64,000 nt of DNA from Saxidomus purpurata (GCA_022818135.1 JAFMSR010000008.1:27102767-27166766); one strand, 5' to 3'. Positions 19,140-33,073 are shown, counted from the first letter of the stretch. Notes: generated by a model from the letters alone, not told the origin. Made by a program: numbers and translations.

Positions 19140-20150
19140 CTTCAAGTGGTCAAGAAAGGGCTATTGCGGGGAAGGGATTGTCCATCACTTGTTTTTGATT
19201 TCTAGTGCCAACATCATGGGTTATGAATATCATGTTGATGAAGTGAACATTTGTTGGACTAACATTCAAAACCAAAAAAAAAAAAAAAAAAAAAAAAAGT
19301 GACACAAATTAAAGACCTTCAAAACCTTTTGCCTTGAGCCAGTGTGACCATAAGATGGGTTCTACACATTGTCCCGTTGATGTGATCTAATGACTGGAGT
19401 TTCATTAAAATCCTTCAAAGAGTAAAGGAGATACTCAACACTTTGACTTAAACTTGTGACCTTGACCTTCACACAAGAACACCAGATCATGAGTTCTGCT
19501 CATCGTCTCTAAATGGTGGACATTGAAATAATTTTGATATGTCGTTCTAGTAATTAAAGGGGCACTCCCTACATCTAGCCGATTATATTCTCGAAACATA
19601 TAGTATGTGTTCAATGAAAGTAAAATGATGAATAAATACATTTTCAAAGAATAACCAAGGGCGAAAAATGTCTCATTTTACCACAATTAATCAACAAAGA
19701 GGCTTCTTTCTTTAATAAATATCATCCACCCATCAATTGTACAACAAAAACACATATATTATTGAATGGTTTACGGTACTGCAGTATATTTTAAACGGCT
19801 GATTTTATCGATAACGACTGGGAATGCATAGCTGAAACTTTTAGTTTAACTTATAATACTTCCAAAGATTCTATCATTTATGTTTTGGGGGTTATTTAGT
19901 TCGACATCAGATATAGGGTATGTCCCTTTAAGGAAATATGGAGAGGACACGAATTACAAGACTTAAAGTTTTGACATTGACCTTAGGCAAACGTGACTGG
20001 ATCATAAGTTCCTTACATAGCTTGGATGAGGTGAACATTTGGCATGAGCTTTATAAAATAAATCTTCAAGAGGTTAAGGAGTAATTGAGCGAACAGGAAC
20101 CGTGAAGGATGGACGGAAGGAAGGATAATGTGTCTCCAACGGAGTATAGT
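19140..20150 (+). repeat. Dispersed mollusc-style repeat, split by a TTAA MITE
   Basis: It contains TTGTGACCTTGACCTTCACA, 'CCAGATCATGAGTTCTGCTC' and 'GGATGAGGTGAACATTTGGC' blocks and ends in GGATGGACGGAAGGAAGG, a composition typical of the long non-coding dispersed repeats elsewhere in the window. Positions 19558-19927 are a separate later insertion. A run of 25 A at 19274-19298 lies inside. Confidence 0.55.
19558..19927 (+). mobile_element. TTAA MITE family B, complete copy
   Basis: 370 bp with inverted ends AGGGGCACTCCCTA and TAGGGTATGTCCCT, flanked by TTAA (19554-19557 and 19928-19931). The body includes CATCTAGCCGATTATATTCT and GGTTTACGGTACTGCAGTAT. It is non-coding. The other copies are at 55910 and 58830 in the opposite orientation. 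Confidence 0.85.
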
Positions 20151-20950
20151 TTGCATATCTGGGAACTCGACGACATGGACTAAAGTATTTTATAGGAATA
20201 CATTTTATATCGAAAAAAAGATTCATATTAGGTACGAATATCAGAAAAAATACAAAATTTGTTAAAACCAGTCTATATTTTGAGAACAGATTGAAAACAT
20301 GCAGTAACTATGGAATATAGTTTGAATTGTCTTTCTTGTGCCTGTCTCAAAAATATTGTTACATTTAACCTTCACAAAGAACGAGCAGGTTGTATTATCA
20401 AACAAATGCGCTTATTGGAAAGGTTTCACTTACACAGTGTTTGAAATATTCTTTCCGTTACTAGTAAAAATTGCAACAGCTTTCAGTTTATTATTATAAG
20501 CAAATGCTAATTCACGTTAAAAGGCGATACAGTAAGGTATTAGTATTAAACTTCTGTAAATAATCTGCTTTATAATGCATGCAACTGGACTAGTATGTTG
20601 AGTTCACAAAATAGGTGCAATCTATCATATTTAACTGTTTGATACTTATGATACTTTGATTAAATGGAAGATGTACATTTGTATTACAAATGTAATAATG
20701 CACAAAATAGCTTTTTCATGGAGCATTCCGGTTAGATATAATTATATGATTGTCTGCAAATTAAAACTGATTTTTTTAGGTGTTTCAACATGCAATTAAA
20801 TAGGAACGTTTCTATATAATACATTGGGACTTTTCTAAGAAACGTTTCTATTTGCCATTAGCTACGATGTAATAACCGATTATTAACAGTGTTCTCTAAA
20901 AAAATTTAAGACTTAATGTATAAAACTTAATACAAAACATGGTACAATAC

Positions 20951-21135
20951 CTGAAATTCCTCCGATACGCAGAAAACATCCTAGTTGGTAAGTTAATTAA
21001 CTAAGCAATCACCTTGATGTTCACATAATACATTCTTTGATAATGGTAAATAGCCAAAGTCTTTCTATTGGTTTGTATTACTTGAAATGTTGACTGAACT
21101 ATTCGCCAAACGATGGCAACATTATTGGATTTTGC
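20951..21135 (-). repeat. Repeated module, copy 2
   Basis: Minus strand: CCAATAATGTTGCCATCGTT block, then ...GTATCGGAGGAATTTCAG|GTATTG with donor-like border 20951/20950. It is closest to the 25.7-kb copy (shared TGAACATCAAGGTGATTGCTT-type block). Confidence 0.5.
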
Positions 21136-22341
21136 TGCCGGGACTAAAGCCCGAAGGAAAAATATTATACTATAACAATTAAGAGTTACAAATTCAACAG
21201 TTATGATTTGTTAATCTGGCAGTTATTGCAACAGGAGTTCCTTTATGTATTAGGTATGGCATGCATAAAGACAACACATATGCCAACCGTTAGTTCAACG
21301 AAAATAAGATCTCATTTAAAAACTCAAATCTGGAATGTTGTTATCATTTATAATAACAATTTTTTTTCCTACGTTTAACTGTATCATTTTTGTATTGTTA
21401 CATGTATATTCATTATATTATCTTTTCAAACTTTTTTTATCATTTATTTCAAGATATATGATTTATGAGATATACATACACTTATTTTCATACAAAAACA
21501 ATATCTGATGTTAAACTCACTTGGTAAATATGCTGATTCACGCTTAACACTTCAGAACACTATTGTAATTTAATTCAAAATGCATTAAACAAAACTTTAA
21601 TTTTTAAATAGATAAAGAAAAGGGGAAAATATGATTTTTGTGTCGTCTCCAGTGCATGTTTGTTCTTTCTGTTACTCAGTCTTATATAAACGTATATAAT
21701 AGTCATGGTATAAAAGAAGGTACGAGGTTTAGTTGTGTAAAAACTTAGAAAATATTAAGAGTTCCCCATTTTAAATTATGATATTGAATTTTGCCATTCA
21801 TTTCAGCTATTTCTTTTTCTATCCCGATTTTGTTTTTCAGATAATTAATGTAAATGTCAAAATGTTGTAACTTTTTTCTGTATTTCATTTGGACAATAAA
21901 AGACTTCATCAAAATTATAAGAAAGTTTACAGCATTACTTTCAAACTTTATTATTTTTGTATGATGGCTATGAATTTGCATAACGACTTCTTTCAAGGTC
22001 GAATTATACCAAAGGACGTCTAAATTAAACAGCTGCGCCATAAATCAAGTTCCCACACCTGTATTGCGCTTTTTAAATCTACACTTCAAGTGCATTTGAT
22101 ATATTGCTTTATAAATACCTGCCACAGAGTTTATGCATACACATATGTACCACATAAAACCCTACTTTCTAATATAAAAAGTAAAGTTTATAATAGATTT
22201 TCATTATTAACAGTCAACTGCATTTTGTAAGCCTTAACATTTTATATTGAACTACTGTATAATTTTAACAGTAATATTATTTGATTCATAATGTATCGCA
22301 AATGATTTTCAAACAGTACAGCATACAACTCACCACAGTAC

Positions 22342-22525
22342 CTTGAATGTATCCGACATGCCTGAGATACATGTATCACTCAAAACGTCCATCTAAAATA
22401 TCTACATCCGTAAGTTAGTTATTTTTCTATTATAATACTAGTAGCACCTTGTTTGTGACATTTTCTGTATTTGTAACATCAATGAATCTCTGACAATGCG
22501 ATGGTAATTATATTGGCTTTCCGGG
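22342..22525 (-). repeat. Repeated module, copy 3
   Basis: Minus strand: GCCAATATAATTACCATCGC block, then CATGTCGGATACATTCAAG|GTACTG with donor-like border 22342/22341. Sister of the 17.7-kb copy. Confidence 0.5.
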
Positions 22526-24444
22526 AACACAATGTTAGGAATATGATGTTTAAATTGGAAATATCTATGTACAAAATATGCATATGTTTTAGCTCTATAA
22601 ATTTATGCAAATATATCGAGCTATGTCGGGAAAATATAAATGAAGTTTTATGCGCCGATGAAATTGAATTACAAGTATAAAAGCCGTATTCAAATGCAAT
22701 ATCTGAAAATACCCAGCTTTGCGATAAAATATCACACAGTCTTGTCCTAGACCATATAATTAGTTACGTTTTTGGAACGTACCGGAACTGACTTTAGACG
22801 ACGAAGCACCCAAACGTTAAAAACATATACAACATACACAACAAAGTATGTATAATGAATATGCAACCACGGTGGGAGAAAAATCGTTAAGGTGTCTAAT
22901 TTCATTATTCAGACAACTTCACGTATGATCAAGCGGGTCACACACGGGCTCATTTTCAATCGTAGTATCACTACAACTAGTCAAATGTATTTGTCTAGCA
23001 TACATATTTAACTCATGTTAAAACTATAATAAAATGGGCTTTTGTTGCTGTCACATACCGCACTGCGACTGAACACGGGAATTCATTGTTGTCAATATCA
23101 ACGCATCCAGTCGCATAGAACATAGTCGTAAAGTAAAAGGCGCGGTGTAAAAGTCGAAGCATAATCGCAATGATGTGTTTTTTTACTTCAAGAGTAAAAC
23201 AGAGCAAGCGTTTCAATAATTATTGTATAAAACGTTGAGTAATTGTTACTGCATTGTGCTTGAACAAAAATTTAAAAGAAATAGATAGACTTCAAACGAT
23301 TAAGGCAATTCATAATCATGTTAAAGTACTTAGGGGAACAATTTTTTGACAATATTATATCTGAATACCAGACACACAGTGGGTAATTATACAGTCAAGC
23401 AAAAACTAGTTTTGCAAGTGAATGAACTTCCTTAACAACTGCGTTACTGATACATCCAAAGAACAATATAATTAGTTACCTCATCAAATTAGAATGCGTC
23501 AAAACAGATTTATAACGGGAATGGACTTTTGGTTTTGTATGCCAAATTTGATTAATTTTCAGTGTGTTTCGGACGGTTATATTGATAATTTAGCAGTTAA
23601 TTTGTCTTTGATTAAATTAACCAGTTTAGAAGTGTAAAATAATGTGAGATTTACGTATAGGTATAGCCCCACACAGCGTTTGACTATGCCATTCCTGCTC
23701 AATTTATCTCGTACTTTAATTATAATAGTTTTGTTTCCCTATACCCTTATTTCAAAGAATTTGCTAAAATGTTTATACACACGTGCTTACCAGTAAAATG
23801 ATAAAAATAGAGATAAGGATAATTTTATAGTACATATAAAGCTTGCAGAGCATTACAATGAGAGAAACGTTAACAATTTTCTTAAAACTAAAATGATATT
23901 TCATTTTATAACTTAAAATATGTCAGTCTCGGTGTATATAAAAGCTGAGCTAAATGTTGTTCTATTTTTCAGATGTGTACCAACACAAGCTTTGAAAAAT
24001 TTTCGAACATTGCTTAGTCTGTATATAGACGAAACTGTAAAGTAAATTTATAAAATGGCGAAACAGTTTTGAAATTAATTGTACTTAAATATTTAATGAA
24101 TTAAACTTGATTTTTTTTAACAGAGAAGTGTTTGTTATTACACTGCTTAAACAGCGCGTTTTCACAAGCTTACATATTTCGAAAATACCTTCCATTAGTA
24201 TTTTAATACTTTGATTTTCTATACCATTAACAAGGTAAATGAATGGCTCTATTCTTTATCAAATTATATTAGCACCTTAAATTTACATAAGATGTATAGC
24301 GGATAAAATGTCATTTTTTTCAGAACGTATCTTAAAGACAACCCATTCCTCAAAACAATACACATTTTACCAAGATACACGTTGAAAAGGACAAATCAGC
24401 AAGAATCAAGAATGAAAGTAAAAATAAAGGTAGCAATAAGAAAT

Positions 24445-24683
24445 TACTGAAATTATTGGTTGGGTTTGGATAAACGGCACCACTACGCTTCACGGTTATA
24501 TTGGAATTTCAAAAGCGTGTGTAACGCTTTATAATGTTGAAGCGTATTATTTCAAATATTATACAGATATACTCGTCAGAAATTTATGCTGGAACATTTT
24601 TATGACTATTCGTTCTGCAATATTTTATTTCCAGAGAATTTGGGGAACTTTATTTTTTCAACAAAATCCGACAGCGAGCAGCT
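24445..24683 (-). mobile_element. TTAA MITE family A, partial copy
   Basis: GGCACCACTACGCTTCACGG, the AAAAGCGTGTGTAACGCTTT hairpin, a TTATGCTGGAACATTTTTAT segment and the terminal CGACAGCGAGCAGCT. The far end is eroded. A 92-codon frame (24586-24864) runs through it by chance. Confidence 0.75.
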
Positions 24684-25683
24684 TTTATGTGTAGAGCTGC
24701 ACTATCATCAATTATGTCCGTTGGCCAAAGCACAATGTCAGTCATGCAAGTGTGTAAAACATTTGATGCTCAGAAAGTACATAATACATTTCCTAGTTCA
24801 AATTAACATGGGGTCAAGGCATTTAATCGGAATACAAAAAAAAAAAGACAAAAACCTAAATTAATGTAAAAATAATTCTAAATCGGTACAATGTGTTTAT
24901 TCTTTGAAACCTTAAATGTGTAGAATATAAAATGAACACATGAATCTTTGGGGGCAAACCATAAATCATGGATCAACTGAAATCTTCTCAAGACAATTTT
25001 TATTGAAATAATTGAAACTTTTCCCCCCAAACATGAAAACAGCTAAACACTCCAGCAAACATCGGTACAATAATCATCATTATACGTGTTACGGTTTTCG
25101 TACAACATTCATAATAAGGCTGAGCACTTATTCCTTACTTTTAAGGTGAATTACGATTTAGTATAACACGTCGCTCGATTGGCACACAGTAAAAAACGAG
25201 TCATTTCTAGATATATTTTCTTAAAACTTATCTATTTATTATAATACATTTTACTATGAATGTTGTCTATATTTTGAAATAATAAATTCAAACAACTGCG
25301 ATTGTCGTGAAATGCTTAGTCCTAATTTTCCAACGAATAGCTTGCACGTACACAGTACTTTAACACTTTTTGGGAAACAATAAAAGTCGTTACATGTAAG
25401 AATTAACTAATTTCAATTGTTAACGATCTGTTTTATTACAATGAAACAGTCGTTTAACTTCACGACATAGGCGGACATTTTTCTGTCAACAATTGTATTT
25501 TTAAATGGAAACGTAATTTCAAAATATAATAATGCAAACTTTTTCACGAATCGTTCAGGTTGAGTATGTTTTTCCGTAACTTATCAATAACCTGATTTTT
25601 TTAAAGCGTTTGTAAAGGTCATCAACTAAGAAATCGTTTTTATTTGTCATTAACATTAAACGTAGTACAAAACAGTACAATAC

Positions 25684-25880
25684 CTGAATTCATCCGATAT
25701 GAAAACCACACATGAAAACAAATCAAGCAAGCAATCACCGAGATCTTCACATGTGATTTCGTTGATAATGATAAAATAGCAAAAGTCTTTTCAACAGTTA
25801 CTATTGGTTTCTATTTTTTGATATGCTCGCTGAATTACTCGCCTAGCGATGGTAACAATATTGGACATTTACTGCCTGGA
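25684..25880 (-). repeat. Repeated module, copy 4
   Basis: Minus strand: CCAATATTGTTACCATCGC block, then CATATCGGATGAATTCAG|GTATTG with donor-like border 25684/25683. Sister of the 20.9-kb copy. Confidence 0.5.
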
Positions 25881-25958
25881 TCAAACACGTAGAAACAGCG
25901 AAGGAAAATAGTTCGATGTTAACTATGTTAGATGTTTGACATTTGGAATTATATTTTT

Positions 25959-25980
25959 GCGGGCCGCTGAAGCAGCCCGC
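25959..25980. repeat. GC-rich hairpin
   Basis: GCGGGCCGCTGAAGCAGCCCGC: the outer arms GCGGGC and GCCCGC pair around an inner GCT/AGC. It stands out sharply against AT-rich flanks and may be a transposon terminus. Confidence 0.6.
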
Positions 25981-26192
25981 TAGTATTGGGTAAGGAAAAG
26001 ATGCATGCAGACTAAAGCACTACTGTAACAGTAGATCATCGAATATGTGCGTCTCTCTTAATTGAAAAATTGCGGTACTTCTGAGATGAAAACTGTAGAC
26101 ACAGTCCATTTTTCTAGAAACGCAAGAGTTGTCGTTCTTTATATCGTTTTGTCTCTCATTATAAGGTTGTTCTTTTTCTGACTAAATGTACT

Positions 26193-26280
26193 CGGTCTTC
26201 GTAGTGTAGTTGATTAAAGCGTCTACGTGGTACCTTTACGAGTGGAGTCCAAATCCCATCCGAACCCAATTTTTCTCTTT
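26193..26280 (+). mobile_element. tRNA-like SINE head
   Basis: A-box-like TAGTGTAGTTGATTAAAGCG and a degraded B box GAGTCCAAATCCC 35-45 bp later, followed by a T-rich stretch. No tRNA fold is completed. Confidence 0.45.
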
Positions 26281-29200
26281 TTTTCTCTGTTTTACTTATC
26301 TTTTTCAGCTTTTTAACCATTTTTGAATGCTGTACGACGACTAATCATACATATCTTCATTCATGTGAAACTAGGAAGGATAATGGCTGATTTTAGATCT
26401 GGTTATTTGGAAATCTAGACGGAAAAATGCATCATTTTTTGCCATTATACTATAAGAATATCATCACATTCATTTGGGCAGGCTCATAAATGAATGTGTT
26501 GTTACTGTACTTCTAAAGTGTACACTGATTACTTTATTACCAAACTCATGTTAAGTTGTTATATAATGGTTACTGAATATTAACAAATTATTCTTTCTGT
26601 TTTACTGTTCAGTTAGTTATTTACAAGATGTGGCTAGGGTTATAAAATGCCAGATATATTTTTAATTAGACGGTAAATTTCCTTTAAGATTTGAATATGA
26701 ATCATTGAAAGGATATAGTTAATGAAAAATAACAATTGACCATTACAAATGTACAATGTATGGGCTGAATACCTTACGTTTTCTTTTCAACATATTGTAC
26801 TTGGTATCAGATCTAGTCCGGATAGGTATACGTTAAGGAATAAGTAAAGCTTGGTCTCCCTGAATTCTTTTTGGGCCATACCTCAATATTAACCATCACC
26901 AAGTACTAGAAAAATCCTAACTGACACGTCCAGATGTATGAGCAGGATGTAGATTAATAGTTTAACTGAATTAGAAGTAAATAAAATGTGATTTCCCAAA
27001 GTATGTTGTTGTAATATTTAATTACAAATTACACCTTAAGTCTAGTACACGGGCACATACCCTAAAATCACAATCAATGATTCCCAGAAATTCATTACAA
27101 GAAAACAAAATAACAGCCCTTTTCAAAACAGTGACTTGCCTAACCTACTCTCACTGGTTAACTCCTAGAAAGCAAAAAAAAAAAAAACCACCTACAGGTA
27201 GCAAACGTAATGTCGGGCGTATACGTCCGGTCCAACATGATTGCACTGCCTACACACTTTATGTAATTGAAAATGCTGAAATTCTATTCGTTAAAATCTA
27301 TAAGCAATGGTTTATACATTATGTCGTCCTTAACATTTTAAGAAAGTATTCAAACTCTGAAAAGTTCTGTTCCACCTCTGAACAAAGAAACAACACTCAA
27401 TATAATAACCGTTAACACAGAAACAAATATGTCACTAAACTTATAAATATTACTTAACTGTCTTCAATATTTTTCACAATGCTTATAGCTAAGTTAAACT
27501 CTATGCCTTAACTTTTTGTTGCGTAAAATACATGTCACAGATTTTAAAATTTATTTTAGATTTAAAATAAGTGTGTGTGATACTCTCTCACAGTACATAT
27601 CAGAACTTAAACTTAATCTGAAGATTGATTATATAAATCTGCAATACGTTTATCTGAATAAGGAAATAACGAGCTGAATTACAAATTACACATAGCGGTA
27701 TAATGGGTAAGATATTTTATTACATATAACATGAAGTTCGTTATACGAGCGTTCTCATATAAAGAGTTATTTTGCCTGGGTATTGCGAAGAGGTTGAAAT
27801 CTAGATATTTGATACATCCAAATATACATGTATGTAGGCAACATACTTTCTAAACACAATAAAATATTAATTCGGTTTAAGATTTTTGAAAATAAAGTGT
27901 CCGCTTTTGTCAGACTCTAGCCTATAAAAAATAAGGATATACAAACATAACAATTCTTGCAGGTAAGATGCAAGACCGGTTTTAGGTACGAGTCCCCGTC
28001 GTGCGAGGTTTATAAACATAAACAAACGCATCACATTATTTATTTGTTTTGAAGCTTTAAATTATTCACTTGTGCGCTCTACATCTGTAGGTTCCATAAA
28101 TTAAAGAATAAGTCAATGATACTCTGTTCAGCTGTAATCCAATATGACCATTCATTTCACATAACAGGGCAGTTATGTGCCAACGGTATCTGCAGAATTA
28201 TTATTAACGCATGTCTTGTCAAATTCATTTAAATACTATTACTACTCATTCAGAAACGTAATGGTTAGCAAACATTATTTTGTATCCTCAATTTAATTAT
28301 TCACGAACAGCGTCTGTTGGTTAGCTAACATTCTCTAAATATTCGTCATAATCTTCAGTTTAATTAGTCAAGCATCGCACGATAGCCTACATTTTACTTA
28401 TTATAATATGCTTAGTTCCAGGGCAAGTATGTTTCATATTTATTATTTTGCCCTTAATTTATTTACGTTGCTGCAGTGCTTTAGTTTTGTGAAATGCATG
28501 TATGTTACTCTATGAGCGTTTCGTTTGTATACACAGTTGGATAAAAAAACACGTTTTGTTTATATTATGCATTAGAAGAACTGAAAGATATTCCAAAGTG
28601 TGTGCTTTGTTTTTACAGCTAGTTAATTAAGGTGATACATTTGTTGATATAACACCTTACGTTACTATCAAATAAATTGGTAAAGCCAAGTAAAAAACTA
28701 AACAAATGTTACGATTGAAACTATACATTGTTAATGACTGTAACATATCTCACGTTGGCAGCATGTTTTTATGAATAAGCGCATAATGCCTATCTAAATC
28801 AACGTCATGAAAAGATAATTTTGTAAATGAACTGTAAAAAAAATCTTGTAAAACCGACTGCACCTTTATTTCTTGCTCCTCAAGTATTTGCAGTCTTTGC
28901 ATCGACACATCATCGTGTATTATAATAATTGCTTTGGAAGATGATGTTGTCTAAGGCTCTTAAAACAAATACTGATGTATATCAATAAGCTACCTCCTAC
29001 TTTCTTATTTTTACAATATGTGAGTTTAAGCGAGGAATTACTATAGTATGACTAGGATAACTGTCTTAAGCACCTTATGTTTGCCTTCAAGATGCATCAG
29101 TCAGAATACAAATAATAAGGTCTCTCCTTGTGTCCGCGTTCAGAATCTACACCGTGGTCCCGTCACAGCAATAAAGGACGCAGTTTTTTTGAGGTCATAC

Positions 29201-30115
29201 TTCCAGCTGTGTTATTTTTTTTCAAGGGTCATTGAGTATTTGTCTGAAAATCTGTGAAGAAAACGATGAGTATGTATGTCAGGTGCTACGACATTTTTCA
29301 ATTGTTTTAACGTCAACATTAATGTCCATTTAGTGATGTAAGATTTACATGGGTTACTTTGCAAGACTTTAGTCCTAAACCGCGTTAAGTAACTTAGCGC
29401 TGATATATTAAACATTAGGGCTATTTTAAAAATAAAACATTTCAAAAATTACTAGCCAGTCGCAGTTCATTTAACACTTTCGTTAGTATCTAAAACCTCA
29501 AGATGCTGCTAACTTTTATACAATTTTAATTACATTTTCATGACGCCGTACACTTGTTCAGAGGGATGAAACGATCATACAAAATAGCATTGCCATTGGA
29601 CAAAATATTATATTACTCATCAAAATAAAACGATCAAAACATATTTTTGATATTGGTTTTATTAACAGTTAAACTTATCCATAAACTAAGCGTTATTATT
29701 TCTTTTGTCTGTTTAACGTTAACTAGTAATTGATCTTGAAAGATATTAGACACATTAGAACCTGGCAGCGCATTAGCTATCGTAATCCCGATATGCATTT
29801 TAGACTTCGTGAGAATTTTGTATACTACAGCTAAATTCTGTTTAAACATTGATAAGATAAGAAAAATCTTTCCTTATTTCTGTTCATGTAACATCTGTTT
29901 TAAAGTCATTTGATCAGTCGCATTACATTCTTTATGTATCCCACTTTTCATGTCGTTCATAATGTACATGCACAATTTGAAACTGCAAACTCTGTACAAA
30001 GAACGTTAGAAATTGATCTAGCATTTTTTTCAATGTAAATTCAACAAAAGTTATTCCTTGACAAGAATAATGTTTAAAAATCATTCAACTTAATATAATC
30101 ATTATATACATACTA
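26281..30115. other. No gene recognised
   Basis: AT-rich DNA. The 112-codon frame at 27077-27415, the longest in the window, has an ordinary composition, a poly-Lys patch made by an A run and no splice or family support. Nothing else stands out. Confidence 0.6.
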
Positions 30116-30850
30116 CACAAGAGGGTCATGATGGCCCTATATCGCTAACCTGACTACCATTTGCTATAATAAAAGGGGTCACGATTCTAACATAATTCGT
30201 AGAGGTCCACTACACATTATGCTAAGTAACATTTCAAATATCTATTGTCTGCATGTCGGTTTTGTGTTTTTGAAGTTTTCCCTATATAAGCCTATGTGAA
30301 ATCATGTGACTTTCCTCCCTCCCGGGAAGGGGTAATACTGACTAGGGGGTCATGATTTGAACAATCTTGGTAAAGGTCTACTAGACAATGCTACATGCTA
30401 AATATCTAAGCTCTAGGCCTTGTGGTTTTTAGAGAAGTAGATTTTTGAAGTTTTTCCTGTATAAGCCTATGTAAAACCACGTGACCCCCGGGCAGGGTCA
30501 ATATTGACCCGGGGCTCATAATTTGAACAATCTTGGTAGAGGTATACTAGACAATGCATCATGTTAAATATCTAAGCTCTAGGACTTGTGGTTTCAGAGA
30601 AGAAGATTTTTAAGTTTTTCCTATTCGTTGCCATAGCAACCAGAGTTCTGCATTGAATGAAATTATTTGAACAACTTTTATAGAGCTTTATGCAAGGTAC
30701 ATCCCTGCAAAGTTTCATCAACATTGGCCCAGTGGTTTCAGAGGAGATGTCGTTTGAAGGAAATGGTGGACGGACGGACGTACGACGTACCCCAGACGGA
30801 GAGTGATTCTTATAGCTCACTCTGGCACTTTGTGCCAGGTGAGCTAAAAA
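30116..30850 (+). mobile_element. Helitron-like or related dispersed repeat with internal tandem units
   Basis: It begins near CAAGAGGGTCATGATGGCCC and contains three tandem units of about 165 bp (30172, 30345 and 30509) sharing TTTGAACAATCTTGGTA and AAGTTTTTCCT.TATAAGCCTATGT. It then has GGACGGACGGACGTACGACG and ends with hairpin TGGCACTTTGTGCCA followed by GGTGAGCTAA. A short 3' hairpin several bases before CTRR (here CTAA) is the Helitron 3' end pattern. It is non-coding. Confidence 0.6.
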
Positions 30851-31414
30851 TGACAGAAAAATTCTTAATTGCATCTGACGTCAATGAAATTGTCATATAT
30901 AAACCGCGCTATAAAACACGACATTTGTATCTTTCGAAATAAGCACATACCCTATCTTACAACATTTATGAAATGAAATTTTTCAATATTTTCTGGCATC
31001 TGATGAAGTCGCTAATTTTATTATATGTACCATTACAAATAATCAAGTACATGTTTAAAGGTAACTGAGCATGCATTTGTTGTCTTAATTTAACTATCTA
31101 TTAAGTGTTGTGAATTTGACCTCATAACACAAAACATTTATCGTTTTGTTTTTTCTCAAAGAAGAAACATCACAGCAAACTTATAGTTCCCCACTATATC
31201 TGCAAATCTAAGAGAAAAGAGATCCCAAGATATTATGACGTATAACATTAATAAGTGTTTTCTGTATATTGTTCAATTTGAAAATATAACAATATCAATA
31301 TTTTTTTGTCCTTCCTAGTTCACAAATAAATTCATTAAATTTAGCATATTTTAGAAGAACTTTAAGCACACAACATACATGTACATGTATATGAAAACTC
31401 TAAGAACATACAAA

Positions 31415-31581
31415 TACGCTGCCGTAATACCAAACCCCAACAACATTTTCAAAAGATTTTAGCAAACTGCAACCTAGATATTTCCTTTCCTTGCTGATTC
31501 TAAAATTTTTATTACATTCAATGCTTGAATATATCATTTTTGAGAAATTGAATTTGTTTACCGGAAACTGAGCAAGCAGCT
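31415..31581 (+). mobile_element. TTAA MITE family A, 3' half
   Basis: CGCTGCCGTAATACC, AACCTAGATATTTCC and GATTCTAAAATTTTTATT align with the family body. The copy ends AACTGAGCAAGCAGCT followed by TTAA at 31582-31585. The 5' half is absent. Confidence 0.65.
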
Positions 31582-33073
31582 TTAAATCACTGCTTTTTCT
31601 GCTCTTTATTTCTTCTCTCGTTGTCCTTTGTGTCATTACAATTGATTTTCTTCAATCCTCGAGTTATTCTCTATACAAGGAAAAGTAAATAAGAGCAAAT
31701 AAATTGCTGGAGCTATTTTTATTGAGCACTGCTCTTATTGTCTTCTACCAATAAGTCAATACAACTGTATTTTCTCACCAAAATGAACAGATCAGATCGG
31801 TTTATTCAGACAGAAGTATACATCTATATATTCTGAAGCGTATACATCTACAAATGCGTAAATACTCCCAAATGTGTGCTTAATGTTTAATTACTCTTAT
31901 ATGATATCATACAAATAAAAACCTGACAGAGTAATTAGTTATAATAATTGTAATGTCAATATGATTTCGTCATGCGTACGAAATGTACACGATTCTGTGT
32001 CAATGGTATAGATACTTTCCTAAAATCTTGTAACTCAATTCTTTTACTAGCCGCTATAGAATTGTAACAGTAACTTAAGTATTATTTAAATACTTGCGAG
32101 GTATTCTTTCTGTATCGTTTAATGTCCCGATGCACTTGTCAAAACTTATTATGATAGATATATAAAATATGCATGATTTGTAACTGAATTCACCAGATTT
32201 CAAATTTCATGTGCACATAATTCCAAGATATAGCCTGTAGAAAATTAGCGGTATGCTTAAAAGGTATTAGATATATTGATATAAGCCTTAATTCTGTATG
32301 ACACTACCGGGATGATGAATGTCACCAAAGTGCAATCGTCCGAATCTGCGCTGGACTATGCATGTATATAACAGCCACAATATAAAACACACCTGTATTT
32401 ACTAAGAACATTCATTTGAAATGCAACGCATGCCACTTTACAACATTACCTATCATCTGATAGTTTTCATTAGTTTTACAAATAAATAACCAAATTGCCT
32501 TTCTCTGGATGCTCTCTTATCGTTAATCACATGTTCAGTAGTAGCTGAAGTAAGTTATGTGATAGTATAACTGGAACCGCAAAAATTCAGACGATGCACT
32601 ATCTTTAGTGACCATAATTCGTACATGTATCTGTGTTTTCATTACACTCTTATATGTTAAGACCTATGGTCCGCGTAATTTTCTGTTTTCATCCTACTAA
32701 AACGATTTGTTTTAATAATAATAAGCATTGCGATTTGTACTAACAAAACTGGATACTGTGTAAAACAAGGTAATGTCAAACAATTTGATTTTTCATTCGA
32801 TTCGATTGAAATTGTTTGGTAAAAATGCAAACATAGATATTAAGTATTCCGTTAAAGTAAAAAAACATTTCAAATAAAATAATTTAAATAAAGTATCTTT
32901 GTATCTCTGTCTCTCTTTCGGGGATGTGCAATATTCTAGCGAGTTACAGACAGATTGTCGTTGTAAACACTGCTTTCACAATTCTGTTTGGTTTATAATA
33001 AAAATTAAACCGTTAATTGAAGATGAATGAAAACATCGTTGCACATATTTATTCTAATATATTTCAGTTTTAA

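Noticed and set aside
27077..27415. Longest ORF (112 codons, plus strand)
   Set aside because: No recognisable domain, a Lys run created by an A homopolymer, ordinary AT-rich composition and no splice signals; expected by chance in 64 kb.
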